A stretch of 64,000 nucleotides of DNA from Paraburkholderia sp. PGU19 (GTDB lineage: Bacteria; Pseudomonadota; Gammaproteobacteria; Burkholderiales; Burkholderiaceae): positions 2,046,001 through 2,110,000 of the forward strand of contig NZ_AP023180.1 in NCBI RefSeq assembly GCF_013426915.1, read 5' to 3'. This document shows positions 9,190 to 18,089 of this stretch, one piece after another. The translations under genes were made by a program, and so were the position numbers. The notes under the pieces were generated by a model. That model did no database searches. It was not told the DNA's origin and worked only from the letters and a program-made list of their open reading frames with translations. Positions within the stretch are counted from its first letter, which is position 1. Every line of letters begins with the position of its first letter.

Positions 9190-9666
9190 ATGGTGACGAC
9201 CCGATCCCGCTCTGCCACGCCTCTCGCAATGCATCGCAATCTGCCGATGCTGCTGCTGCGCGCGCGCGAACTCATGATGGCGCGCTTTCGTCCGTTGCTC
9301 ACGGCACAGGGGCTGACCGAGCAGCAATGGCGCATCATTCGCGCGCTGCACGAGAACGGGCCGCTGGAGCCCCGACAGATATGTGCGCTGTGCACGATTT
9401 CGAGTCCAAGTCTCGCGGGCGTGCTCGCGCGCATGGAAGATCTTGGCCATGTGACGAAAGAGCGCTTCGAGGACGATCAACGGCGCGTGCGCGTGTCGCT
9501 GACGGCGCAGAGTGAGGCAATCGTCGAGCGGATGAAGCCGATGCTTGAAGCGGAATATCGCGCGCTGGAGGACAAGGTTGGTGCGAAGGTTGTCGGTGAT
9601 CTCTATGCGGCGGTGGATGCGTTGATCAGGGAACTGGATGCGGAAGAAAGCCGTGACACAGAGTGA
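9190..9666 (+). CDS. MarR-family regulator, HpaR-like
   Basis: The 158-residue winged-helix protein has the MarR core (LTEQQWRIIRALHENGPLEPRQIC, SPSLAGVLARMEDLGHV, and the wing FEDDQRRVRVSLTA). The start LPMLLLRARELMMARFRPLL is characteristic of HpaR, the repressor of homoprotocatechuate degradation genes. It converges on an operon encoding a transporter and a flavin monooxygenase for aromatic compounds, its plausible target. The aromatic substrate is inferred only. Confidence 0.82.
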   Translation: MVTTRSRSATPLAMHRNLPMLLLRARELMMARFRPLLTAQGLTEQQWRIIRALHENGPLEPRQICALCTISSPSLAGVLARMEDLGHVTKERFEDDQRRVRVSLTAQSEAIVERMKPMLEAEYRALEDKVGAKVVGDLYAAVDALIRELDAEESRDTE

Positions 9667-9727
9667 GACGAACGCGCCAGCGAAAACGCGCGGCGCGTGA
9701 CATCAACGGGATCGGCAAGCAGATCTG

Positions 9728-9907
9728 CTATTCGCTTGCCCCCTCCCCCGCCGCTTCGATCAACTTCAACGACACATCCGCATCAGCAATCTTCTCAATC
9801 GCCAGTAGCGCAAAGCGCGCCAGAAACATTGGCGCATTAGCCTCGCCGACTTGAGTCATCGTCTTGCACAGCCGCGTATAGACGGTATCGAGTTCTGCAT
9901 CGGTCAT
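9728..9907 (-). CDS. DUF2783-type small protein
   Basis: This 59-residue protein starts at an ATG preceded by GGAGAA. It is mostly helical (MTDAELDTVYTRLCKTMTQ, then APMFLARFALLAIEKIAD) and matches the short DUF2783 family as I remember it, which often accompanies flavin-dependent aromatic monooxygenases. It starts 28 bp after the monooxygenase stop, as the last gene of a three-gene operon. It could be an accessory or stabilising subunit; that is inference. Confidence 0.7.
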   Translation of the reverse strand: MTDAELDTVYTRLCKTMTQVGEANAPMFLARFALLAIEKIADADVSLKLIEAAGEGASE

Positions 9908-9935
9908 CGCGTTCTCCATTCGTTGAATCGGTTGA

Positions 9936-11630
9936 TCAAGCAAGCGCGCGCGTAATCGCCGCCTCGACATCATTCGCGCTCGCATTGCGCCAGCGTCCCA
10001 GCACATGTCCATCCGGGCGCACCAGATACACCGTGCCCGGCTTCGCGTCATAACGCTCGAAGATGCGCCCCGTGTGATCCCACGCATGCACGCCCTGCGC
10101 CTCGGCATGCAAACGCGCGCTCATCGACACGACCTTGAACGGCACGCCGCGTTCACGCATCGATTGCTCAATTGCTGTGAAGTCGGCGGACACATCGCCC
10201 TCTTCACCAAAACACAGCGCCGTAAACCGCGCACCGACAAGATCCGTCAAATGCGCTTCACGCGCATGCCCTCCTTCGGCAATCGTCACCGGAAACTCTG
10301 CGAGCACCGCCCCCGGCACTGGCCCGGCAGCAAACGCATCGCTATCGGCCACATTCAATGGTGACTGCATATAAGTAATCGCCGACGTCTGCCGCGGATT
10401 AATCAGCGAGCGCACACCCGGATGCTTCACAGCAAGACTCAACACAGCCTTGCGCATCAGATCGAATGCAAACGAAGGCGGCGCCATGAATTCGGTACTC
10501 TTCGTGCCATAACTCAAGTTCTCATGCGTAGCGGCAACACGCTCATCCGAATAGCTATCGAGCAACTTCGCCGACGCCAGCCCCTTCACAACAAACGCCA
10601 GCTTCCACGCGATATTGTCCGCATCATCGATACCGGAATTCGCGCCGCGCACGCCGAAGATCGGCACGAGATGCGCGGCATCGCCCGCAAACATCACGCG
10701 CTGATGACGATAGCGCTCGAGCGTCAACGCATTGGCCTTGTAGATCGTGATCCAGATCGGCGCCCATTCGCCTTTCTCGCCCATCATATCGAGCAGGCTT
10801 TGCACGCGCGGCATCACGTTTTCAGGCTTCACGGCCTGCTCCGCGTCTTCGCCGTCGCGCAGTTGATAGTCGATGCGCCATACGTTGTCGGGCTGCTTGT
10901 GCACGAGCACAGTCGAACCCGGATTCGACGATGGATCGAAATACGCGAGACGTTCTGTCGGACGGTCGCTTTGCAGTTCGATATCGACGATCACATAGCG
11001 CCCTTCGTAGCTCGTGCCTTGCAACTGCAAGCCGAGCGCTTCGCGGATCGTGCTGCGCCCGCCATCGGCGGCGACGACCCAATCCGTCTCTAGCGCGTAG
11101 TCACCATCAGGCGTGCCTAGTTGCAAGGTTGCGCCGTCGTCGCGCGAATCGATCGACTTCACGCGCGTCTGCCAGCGGATATCGATCAGATCGGCGCGCT
11201 TCTCCGCAGCATCCAGCAAGAACTGTTCGATGTGATATTGCGCGAGGTTGACCATCGGCGGCAGCTTCTGGTTTTCGTCCTGCGGCATCGTGAAGTGCAG
11301 CACTTCCGTCTCGCGATAGAAGCTGCGTCCACCCGTCCACGGCAAGCCCGTTTTCAGAAAGCCGTCGAGTGCGCCGAGCCGTTCGATGATCTCCAGGCTG
11401 CGGCGTGAAATGCAGATTGCGCGGCTGCCGTAGCAGACGGAATCGTCCGCTTCGATCAGCACACAGCGCACGCCGTGATTCGCGAGACCGAGCGCGACGG
11501 CCAGTCCGACGGGACCACCGCCGACGATCGTCACCGCATGGCGCTGCGCGTCCACACCCTGCGTCAGTTGCGGCACGCGCGCTGCGTATTTCTTCCCAGC
11601 GAACGGATACGGTTTGAATTGCTTGTTCAT
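9936..11630 (-). CDS. FAD-dependent aromatic monooxygenase (MhpA-like)
   Basis: The 564-residue protein is a group A flavin monooxygenase. It shows the FAD-binding GGGPVG (37-42), the middle DG motif in VVAADGGRSTIREALG and the second FAD motif in VMFAGDAAHLVPIFGVRGANSG. A C-terminal thioredoxin-like domain ends in VYLVRPDGHVLGRWR. Relatives hydroxylate phenolic acids such as 3-(3-hydroxyphenyl)propionate with NAD(P)H and O2. It sits between an MFS permease gene (22 bp upstream) and the DUF2783 gene, suggesting uptake and ring hydroxylation of one aromatic acid. No ring-cleavage gene is in the window. Confidence 0.87.
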   Translation of the reverse strand: MNKQFKPYPFAGKKYAARVPQLTQGVDAQRHAVTIVGGGPVGLAVALGLANHGVRCVLIEADDSVCYGSRAICISRRSLEIIERLGALDGFLKTGLPWTGGRSFYRETEVLHFTMPQDENQKLPPMVNLAQYHIEQFLLDAAEKRADLIDIRWQTRVKSIDSRDDGATLQLGTPDGDYALETDWVVAADGGRSTIREALGLQLQGTSYEGRYVIVDIELQSDRPTERLAYFDPSSNPGSTVLVHKQPDNVWRIDYQLRDGEDAEQAVKPENVMPRVQSLLDMMGEKGEWAPIWITIYKANALTLERYRHQRVMFAGDAAHLVPIFGVRGANSGIDDADNIAWKLAFVVKGLASAKLLDSYSDERVAATHENLSYGTKSTEFMAPPSFAFDLMRKAVLSLAVKHPGVRSLINPRQTSAITYMQSPLNVADSDAFAAGPVPGAVLAEFPVTIAEGGHAREAHLTDLVGARFTALCFGEEGDVSADFTAIEQSMRERGVPFKVVSMSARLHAEAQGVHAWDHTGRIFERYDAKPGTVYLVRPDGHVLGRWRNASANDVEAAITRALA

Positions 11631-11652
11631 CCAATGCTCCAGATCGATTCCT

Positions 11653-13017
11653 TCAGGCGAGCCGCGTATGGGGCGCTTCGCGTTTATCCATCGGCAGCAG
11701 CGTCACGATGACCACGCCGATCACCAGCAGCACCGCCGAATACAGCAGCCCCGCCGAAAAGCTGTGCGTCGCGTCCCGCAGCCATCCGACGATCAGCGGA
11801 TTGAGCGCCGAACTGATATTGCCCGTCGCGTTGATCACGGCGATGCCGATGGCGCGTGCGCGAAAGCTCAGCGCATGATCGGGCGTGGTCCAGAAGATCG
11901 ACATCGCCGTGTACGACCCTGCCGACGCGAGGCATACGCCGAACATGCGCATCGCCGGGTTCGCCGAGTACGCGGTGCACAGCCAGCCCGCAGCGGAGAA
12001 CAGCATCGGAATCATCAGATGCCATTTGCGTTCCTGCTTGCGGTCCGAACGGCGTCCCCACCAGATCATCGCGACGATCGTGCACACCTGCGGAATCGCG
12101 GCGAGCAAGCCGATCGTGCGGTTGCTCGCGTCGGCGCTGAAGCTCTTCACGATCAGCGGCGTCCAGACCGCGACCATGGCCAGCGTGTTCACGAGGCAGA
12201 AGTACGCAATCGCGAACTTCACGACCGTGGGAGAAAGCAGTTCACTGACGATGCTCTTCTCGCCACTCGTATGAGCATCCACAGCAACGCCCTGCTTATG
12301 CTCCGCAGCAAGTGTCGCGGCGAGCGTGCGCTTTTCTTCGTCGTCGAGCCAGCGCGCCTGTTGCGGGCTGTCGTCGAGATACGCATACACAATGAGACCG
12401 AGAATCGCCGACGGCAAGCCTTCGAGCAGAAAGAGCCATTGCCAGCCCTTCAGCCCGAGCGTCCCATCAAGTCCAAGAATGAAGCCCGACAACGCCGAAC
12501 CAACGGCAGCCGTCACGGGCATCGCGATCATGAACAGCGCGTTGGCGCGCGCCCGGTACGCGGCCGGAAACCAGTACGTCAGATACAGCAGAATGCCCGG
12601 CAGAAAGCCCGCTTCCGTCACGCCGACCAGTACGCGCAACACGTACAGCGTGCCTGGGCTAGACGCGAACATCGTTGCCGTCGAAGCCAGTCCCCACGCG
12701 ATCATGATCGTGCCGATCCACCTGCGCGCGCCGATGCGCGCCAGCACGACGTTACCCGGAATGCCGAACGCGATGTAGGCGACGTAGAAGAGCGTCGTCG
12801 CGAGACCGAATTGCGTGCTCGTGAGCCCGAGGTCCTTCATCATCGTCAGGCCGGCAAAGCCGATGTTGATGCGGTCGAGAAACGAGAAGAAGAACAGCAC
12901 GAACAGGAACCCCAGCAGATGCCGCGATACCTTCGCGATCACCGGCTGTTCGTGCGCGTGCGGCGCGGTGGTGGCAGGCGTCGCATGCAGCGCGCCGGCT
13001 CGCGAGGAGGTGTCCAT
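11653..13017 (-). CDS. MFS transporter, anion:cation symporter family
   Basis: The 454-residue membrane protein has twelve predicted hydrophobic segments. The first reads LLGFLFVLFFFSFLDRINIGFAG, which is typical of the ACS family (phthalate, 4-hydroxyphenylacetate and tartrate permeases). It is the first gene of an operon with an aromatic monooxygenase, so an aromatic acid is the likely substrate. The LuxR gene upstream is on the same strand but 157 bp away. Confidence 0.87.
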   Translation of the reverse strand: MDTSSRAGALHATPATTAPHAHEQPVIAKVSRHLLGFLFVLFFFSFLDRINIGFAGLTMMKDLGLTSTQFGLATTLFYVAYIAFGIPGNVVLARIGARRWIGTIMIAWGLASTATMFASSPGTLYVLRVLVGVTEAGFLPGILLYLTYWFPAAYRARANALFMIAMPVTAAVGSALSGFILGLDGTLGLKGWQWLFLLEGLPSAILGLIVYAYLDDSPQQARWLDDEEKRTLAATLAAEHKQGVAVDAHTSGEKSIVSELLSPTVVKFAIAYFCLVNTLAMVAVWTPLIVKSFSADASNRTIGLLAAIPQVCTIVAMIWWGRRSDRKQERKWHLMIPMLFSAAGWLCTAYSANPAMRMFGVCLASAGSYTAMSIFWTTPDHALSFRARAIGIAVINATGNISSALNPLIVGWLRDATHSFSAGLLYSAVLLVIGVVIVTLLPMDKREAPHTRLA

Positions 13018-13174
13018 ACCGTTGTCTCCGATGTTGTCGCTCTCTGATGCGTCGCAGTATGGAGCGTGGCTATGTGCTGCCTGTCCTCATTTTGGGTACA
13101 ACGTGGGACCTGTTAAGGCCTGGGGGAAACGCGGATACGTCAGTGCAAATGCCTGAGAAGAAAAGAGGATCGCG

Positions 13175-13993
13175 TCAGACCTTGCCCGGCCCGATACACA
13201 GCGCGAACAATTGCCGCTGGCTCGAAATGCCGAGCCGCCGGAACGCGCGCTTCTGATACGTGACGACGCTCGTCGCCTTGATGCCCATCGTGTCGCCGAT
13301 TTCCTGCGCGGTGCGTCCTTCGAGCACGCCCGTCAGCACATCGAGTTCGCGCTTCGACAGTTCGGGACAGAGGCCACGTACGCGCGCGAGCATCAGATGC
13401 GAGATCGCCAGATCACGCTGGCCGCAGATCGCGTAGTGATGCTTCGCCGCGTGCGCGATCAACGGCGCCATCGCTTCGATCAACGCAATCTCGCGCGGAT
13501 GATAATTGCCGAAGCGGCGGTCGCGATACAGGTTCACCGAGAGCCAGATATCGGGTGTTGGCTGCACGAGCAGCGATACGCGGTCCGATACATTCGGCTG
13601 CTGATAACACGCCGCGCGATACGCTTCGTTGAGAATGTCTTCGCTGGTCTGCTGATGCAGCACGAGCGTCGAGCCGGGCTTGTCGTTGCGCGCCGACGAA
13701 ACGATCTTCTGGTTGCCGTCGAGCGCATAGAAGTGGCGCGCGTAGGTATCCGCCACGTCGCGCAGAAAACGCCCGCCGCGATGGTCCGCCACAGAAACAG
13801 TGCGTGGCCGGTTGCCGAACTCGTACGCGAAGATCGTGCACTGCGAAATCGCCGCGATGTCGCCGAGCAGCTTGAGTACTTCGGCGGCGAGCGCATTCGA
13901 ATCGTCGCTGCCGATCGACGAAATGAGTCCCGTCGCGCGGCTGAGATCCAGCTGCCCTTGCGAAACGGGACGGTCGAGACGCCATGAACGCAT
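13175..13993 (-). CDS. LuxR-family transcriptional regulator
   Basis: The 272-residue protein has a C-terminal LuxR helix-turn-helix (about 208-265: LSKRELDVLTGVLEGRTAQEIG, then KATSVVTYQKRAFRRLGI). The N-terminal part (about 20-190) is a GAF-like sensory region, not an autoinducer domain that I can recognise. It diverges from the SBP56 gene across 258 bp and could regulate that gene or the transporter operon downstream. Confidence 0.83.
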   Translation of the reverse strand: MRSWRLDRPVSQGQLDLSRATGLISSIGSDDSNALAAEVLKLLGDIAAISQCTIFAYEFGNRPRTVSVADHRGGRFLRDVADTYARHFYALDGNQKIVSSARNDKPGSTLVLHQQTSEDILNEAYRAACYQQPNVSDRVSLLVQPTPDIWLSVNLYRDRRFGNYHPREIALIEAMAPLIAHAAKHHYAICGQRDLAISHLMLARVRGLCPELSKRELDVLTGVLEGRTAQEIGDTMGIKATSVVTYQKRAFRRLGISSQRQLFALCIGPGKV

Positions 13994-14251
13994 GATCGGA
14001 ATGCGGCGAAAAGCGGCGAGAGAAAATGTGGAATAGCATCATTTTAATCTGCGCCACGTTTGCGCATAGGCGGCCGGCGCTTCGACATGCAAACCGGCGC
14101 AACTGCGCCGATCAGCACGTCACGCCGTCACGAGCAGGCCCGCAAGCCGCCGCGAAATTGCCTACAGTGAAAAGCTCAAACGCACGGGCCGTTTTGACGG
14201 GTGGCGCGCGCGACTCGCGTGCCGCGTCGCAACATCGTCCGGAGGTGAGTC

Positions 14252-15646
14252 ATGGCGACATGGAAACCCGATCCGACCTTCTACCCTTCTGCGCGCATGG
14301 CAAGCAGCGCGCCGAAGGAAACCGTCGCGTATGTGGCGAGCTTCGATCCGTCGCGCGAAACGCCCGACGAACTCGCTGTCGTCGATGTCGATCCGGGCTC
14401 GGCGGAATATGGGCGCATCGTCGGCCGCGTGGCGATGCCCAATGCGGGCGACGAGTTGCATCACTTCGGCTGGAACGCGTGCAGTTCGTGTCTGTGTCCG
14501 AACGCGCCGCATCCGCATACGGAGCGCCGCTATCTCGTCGTGCCGGGGCTGCGCTCGTCGCGCATCCATATTCTCGATACGAAGGCCAACAAGCGGAAGC
14601 CGAAGATCGTGCGTGTGCTCGAACCCGCGGAAGTCGCGGACAAGGCGGGCTATACGCGCCCGCATACCGTGCACTGCGGGCCGGCGGGCATCTACGTGGT
14701 GTCGCTCGCCAATGCGCAGGGCGAAGCGCCCGGCGGCATCTTCCTGATGGATCACGAAACATTCGATATTCGCGGCCAGTGGGAAATCGATCGCGGCCCG
14801 CAAGAACTCTCGTACGACGGCTGGTGGCACCTCGGTTACGACACCGTGGTGACGAGCGAATGGGGCCTGCCCGCGACGTTCGAGAACGGCCTCGTGCCGG
14901 AAGTGCTGCTCGGCGGGCAGTACGGGCATCGGCTGCATTTCTGGGACATGAACACGCGCAAGCACAAGCAGGTCGTCGACTTCGGCGCGGAAAACCAGTT
15001 GGTGTTCGAACTGCGTCCCGCGCACGATCCGACCAAAGCCTACGGTTTCGTCAATTCGGTGATCAGCCTCAAGGACCTGTCTGCGTCGATCTGGACGTGG
15101 TATCGCGAGGGCGAAGAGTGGGTCGCGCGCAAGGTGATCGAGATTCCCGCCGAGCCCGCAGACGCCTCATTGCTTCCGCCCATGCTCAAAGGTTTCGGCG
15201 CCGTGCCGCCGCTCGTGACGGATATCGCGCTGTCGCTCGATGACGGCTTTCTGTACGTGTCGTGCTGGGGTACGGGCGACCTCAAGCAATATGATGTCTC
15301 CGATCCGATGAAGCCTGAATTGAAGGGCACGGTGCGCATCGGCGGCATTGCCGCACGGGCGATGCATCCGGCCGCAGGCGAGCGCCCGCTGAACGGCGGT
15401 CCGCAGATGGTTGAAGTCAGCCGCGACGGCAGCCGCGTGTACTTCACGAACTCGCTGTACGGCGCGATCGACGAGCAGTTCTATACGGATGGGCTCGACG
15501 GCTGGATGGTCAAGCTCGACGTCGGGAAAAACGGCGGCCTCACCGTGGCGAACGACTTCTTCGTCGACTGGCCCAAGTCGCATCGTCCGCATCAGATCCG
15601 GCTGGAAGGCGGCGATGCGTCGTCGGATTCGTATTGCTATCCGTGA
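14252..15646 (+). CDS. Selenium-binding protein SBP56 / methanethiol oxidase-like
   Basis: The 464-residue protein matches the SBP56 family, whose bacterial members include methanethiol oxidase (CH3SH to formaldehyde, H2S and H2O2). Diagnostic stretches are ELHHFGWNACSSC (His70/71, Cys77, Cys80, Cys82), RPHTVHCGP, DGWWHLGYDTVVTSEWG, LSLDDGFLYVSCWGTGDL and HRPHQIRLEGGD. These include the histidines expected to bind copper and the Cys-rich selenium/metal site. No signal peptide is visible, unlike periplasmic MtoX enzymes, so the cellular location and reaction are uncertain. A ribosome site GGAGGTGA precedes the start. It is followed 7 bp later by a membrane protein. Confidence 0.87.
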   Translation: MATWKPDPTFYPSARMASSAPKETVAYVASFDPSRETPDELAVVDVDPGSAEYGRIVGRVAMPNAGDELHHFGWNACSSCLCPNAPHPHTERRYLVVPGLRSSRIHILDTKANKRKPKIVRVLEPAEVADKAGYTRPHTVHCGPAGIYVVSLANAQGEAPGGIFLMDHETFDIRGQWEIDRGPQELSYDGWWHLGYDTVVTSEWGLPATFENGLVPEVLLGGQYGHRLHFWDMNTRKHKQVVDFGAENQLVFELRPAHDPTKAYGFVNSVISLKDLSASIWTWYREGEEWVARKVIEIPAEPADASLLPPMLKGFGAVPPLVTDIALSLDDGFLYVSCWGTGDLKQYDVSDPMKPELKGTVRIGGIAARAMHPAAGERPLNGGPQMVEVSRDGSRVYFTNSLYGAIDEQFYTDGLDGWMVKLDVGKNGGLTVANDFFVDWPKSHRPHQIRLEGGDASSDSYCYP

Positions 15647-15653
15647 GCGTGCA

Positions 15654-16265
15654 ATGAACGGCGTGTGGGCGACGGTGATCGGCAGCGGCATTTTTCATGG
15701 CGTGAACCCGGCGATGGGCTGGCTGTTCGCGGCCGCGCTCGGGCTTCAGCATGGCAGCCGCAAGGCCTTGCTGATGGCGCTGCCGCCGCTCGCGCTCGGG
15801 CATGCCGTCTCCGTGATGTTCGTGACGACGTCGGCCGTTGCGCTCGGCCTGTTCGCGCACACCGAGCACTTGCGGATTTTCATGGGCTTTCTGCTGATCG
15901 CGTGGGCCGCGTATCACCATGTCTATGGACACAAGCAACGCGTGCGCGTCGGCATGACGGCGGGCTTCGTCGGACTGGCGCTGTGGTCGGCGGCCATGGC
16001 GACGATGCACGGCGCGGGCCTGATGCTGCTGCCCACGCTGTTGCCTCTGTGCGGCGCGGGGATGCCTGTCGGCAGTTCGCTCGAATCCGTCGGTCAGGTG
16101 ACGATCGTGCACACCGTCGTCACGCTTGCGACGGCAAGCGCGATCGCGCTCGCCGCCTATCAGTATCTCGGGCTCGGCATGCTGCGCCGTGGCTGGGTCA
16201 ATTTCGACTGGCTCTGGTGCGGCGCGCTGACCGTCACGGGCGTGATGATGGTCGTCACCGGCTAG
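15654..16265 (+). CDS. Polytopic membrane protein linked to SBP56
   Basis: This 203-residue protein starts 7 bp after the SBP56 stop. It contains about six membrane segments. Conserved-looking polar motifs lie in or next to them: IFHGVNPAMGW, PPLALGHAVSV, WAAYHHVYGH, MATMHGAGLMLLP and VHTVVTLATAS. Intramembrane HG and GHA motifs recall NicO/UreH- or TauE-like metal and sulfur transporters, but this is only a resemblance. The tight spacing to the SBP56-like gene suggests a joint function in a sulfur, selenium or copper process. Confidence 0.72.
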   Translation: MNGVWATVIGSGIFHGVNPAMGWLFAAALGLQHGSRKALLMALPPLALGHAVSVMFVTTSAVALGLFAHTEHLRIFMGFLLIAWAAYHHVYGHKQRVRVGMTAGFVGLALWSAAMATMHGAGLMLLPTLLPLCGAGMPVGSSLESVGQVTIVHTVVTLATASAIALAAYQYLGLGMLRRGWVNFDWLWCGALTVTGVMMVVTG

Positions 16266-16286
16266 CGGCGCGCTATGTTCAAACGA

Positions 16287-16304
16287 GTCCCGAATAACCT
16301 CACC
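16287..16304 (-). repeat. Dispersed iteron-like 18-mer
   Basis: On the minus strand it reads GGTGAGGTTATTCGGGAC, an excellent match to the origin iteron consensus. It lies in the gap between the membrane-protein gene and the PhnB-like gene. Confidence 0.82.
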
Positions 16305-16352
16305 TTTCGCTACAGTGCCGTGCGGGTTGCGGGCCAACTCACCGTTACGCGG

Positions 16353-16370
16353 CTCCCGGATAATCTCACC
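16353..16370 (-). repeat. Dispersed iteron-like 18-mer
   Basis: On the minus strand it reads GGTGAGATTATCCGGGAG. It starts 66 bp from its neighbour at 16287 (six helical turns). A decayed third copy may lie between them at about 16327-16343. The bases after it (TGAAGCGC) are the same as after the copy at 6917. Confidence 0.8.
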
Positions 16371-16429
16371 TGAAGCGCAATCGTGAGTGCATCGATGACA
16401 GACAAGCTCACCATTACGGAGACATCGCG

Positions 16430-16825
16430 ATGACGACCGCCCGTCCATTCCTGCTGTTCCAGGACCACAACGCCGAAGAAGCGATGAAGTTCTACGTATC
16501 GCTATTCGACGACGGCAAGATCGTCGAAATTGTCCATTACGCGCCAGACGCGCCCGGGCACGAAGGTTCGGTGATGAAAGGCACGTTCCACGTCGCCGGA
16601 CAGACGGTGATGTGCACCGACAGCATCGCGAGGCACGATTTCACGTTCACGCCCGCGTTCTCGCTGTTTGTGGACTGCGATTCGGAAGCACAGCAGGAAA
16701 GGCTGTGCGCGGCGCTGTCCGAAGGCGGCGCGCAACTGATGCCGCTCGACGACTACGGCTTCAGCCGCCGTTTCGCGTGGGTCAGCGACCGCTACGGCGT
16801 GTCGTGGCAACTGAACCTGCCGTGA
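16430..16825 (+). CDS. VOC/PhnB-like glyoxalase-fold protein
   Basis: The 131-residue protein belongs to the PhnB/3-demethylubiquinone-methyltransferase-like branch of the vicinal-oxygen-chelate superfamily: FLLFQDHNAEEAMKFYVSLF at the start, GTFHVAGQTVMCTDS, and FAWVSDRYGVSWQLNLP at the end. The family is common and its members have mostly unassigned roles. Length is normal for one VOC unit, which would dimerise. Single gene. Confidence 0.85.
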   Translation: MTTARPFLLFQDHNAEEAMKFYVSLFDDGKIVEIVHYAPDAPGHEGSVMKGTFHVAGQTVMCTDSIARHDFTFTPAFSLFVDCDSEAQQERLCAALSEGGAQLMPLDDYGFSRRFAWVSDRYGVSWQLNLP

Positions 16826-16847
16826 ACGGCGCGACATCATTCATATC

Positions 16848-16876
16848 AATTCCGTTATAGGGCGCATAACGGAATT
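16848..16876. promoter_or_regulatory. 11-bp inverted repeat, candidate operator
   Basis: The perfect inverted repeat AATTCCGTTAT-N7-ATAACGGAATT lies 68 bp before the start of the BMP-family gene. There is no following T-run, the arms are AT-rich and it is not close behind a gene end, so an operator for the purine-type uptake operon is more likely than a terminator. Confidence 0.55.
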
Positions 16877-16943
16877 CAATTTCGACCTCGTTATTGGCTT
16901 ACGAACATCTTCGCTGACTCCCCTTCCCGTCTCCGGAGATTTC

Positions 16944-18056
16944 ATGAAAACAAGAATGGCCCGCGCAGTCATGCGTTCGCTGCGCGTCCCGGCCGCGCTC
17001 CTCGCCACGCTCGGCGTCGCCGCCGCCCTTAGCACGTCAGCCACGGCCGTGGAGCCGCTGGGCGTCGCCTTCGTCTACCTCGGCAATCCCGGCGACGCCG
17101 GCTGGACCTACGCGCACGAGCAAGGCGTGAAGGCGATCGAAACGAAGTTCGGCGACAAGATCAAGGTCACGCGCGTCGAGAACGTGCCCGAATCGGCGGA
17201 TTCGGAACGCGTGTTCCGCGACCTCGCGAGCAAGGGGAACAAGATCATCGTCGGATCGAGCTTCGGCTTCCAGGACTTCGAACTGAAGACCGCGAAGGAC
17301 TACCCCGATATCGTCTTCGAACACGCAACCGGCTACAAGAAAGCCGCGAACTTCGCGACTTACGATGTGCGCACGTACCAGAGCGCCTATCTCGCGGGCC
17401 TGGTCGGCGGCTATACGACGAAGACCAACACGCTCGGCTTCGTCGCATCGGTGCCCGTGCCGGAAGTGGTGCGCAACATCAATGCATTCACGATGGGCGC
17501 ACGCTCGGTCAATCCGAACGCGAAGGTGAAGGTGGTATGGATCAACACCTGGTTCGATCCGGGCAAGGAGAAGCAGGCAGCCGAAACGCTGATCGGCCAG
17601 GGCGCCGACGTACTGATCCAGAACACCGATTCGACGGCCACGATGCAGACGGCCGAGCAGAAGAAGGTGCATGCATTCGGCTGGGACTCGGACATGAAGC
17701 AGTTCGGTCCGAACGCGCAACTGGGCGCATGCGTGAGTTACTGGGGCGTCTACTATTCGCATCTGATCGAGCAGGTGCAGTCGGGCAAGTGGACCAACAC
17801 GCCGACGTGGTGGGGCCTCAAGGAAAAAGCGATCGACCTCGCGAGCATCAACACGCAAGCCGTGTCGCCAACCGCGCAGAAAGCGCTCGCGCAAAAGCGC
17901 GACGACATCATCGCAGGCAAGTTCGACCCGTTCTCCGGGCCGATCAAGGATCAGGGCGGCGTGATCAAGGTGGCTGCGGGCAAGTCGCTGTCGGATGCGG
18001 ATCTGCTGCGGCTGAACTGGTTCGTGCAAGGCGTCGACGGATCGTTGCCGAAGTAA
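16944..18056 (+). CDS. BMP-family ABC transporter binding protein
   Basis: The 370-residue protein has a signal peptide (about 1-34, ending STSATA) and the BMP/PnrA/Med fold that binds purine nucleosides or related bases: VAFVYLGNPGDAGWTYAHEQG, IIVGSSFGFQD, RTYQSAYLAGLVGGYTTKT and the DVLIQNTDSTATMQ segment. No cognate permease or ATPase genes are nearby. The next gene, 33 bp on, is a nucleoside/base deaminase, which fits purine uptake and salvage. Confidence 0.88.
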   Translation: MKTRMARAVMRSLRVPAALLATLGVAAALSTSATAVEPLGVAFVYLGNPGDAGWTYAHEQGVKAIETKFGDKIKVTRVENVPESADSERVFRDLASKGNKIIVGSSFGFQDFELKTAKDYPDIVFEHATGYKKAANFATYDVRTYQSAYLAGLVGGYTTKTNTLGFVASVPVPEVVRNINAFTMGARSVNPNAKVKVVWINTWFDPGKEKQAAETLIGQGADVLIQNTDSTATMQTAEQKKVHAFGWDSDMKQFGPNAQLGACVSYWGVYYSHLIEQVQSGKWTNTPTWWGLKEKAIDLASINTQAVSPTAQKALAQKRDDIIAGKFDPFSGPIKDQGGVIKVAAGKSLSDADLLRLNWFVQGVDGSLPK

Positions 18057-18089
18057 CGCTCACATAACCCATCACGGAGGAGACACCGT

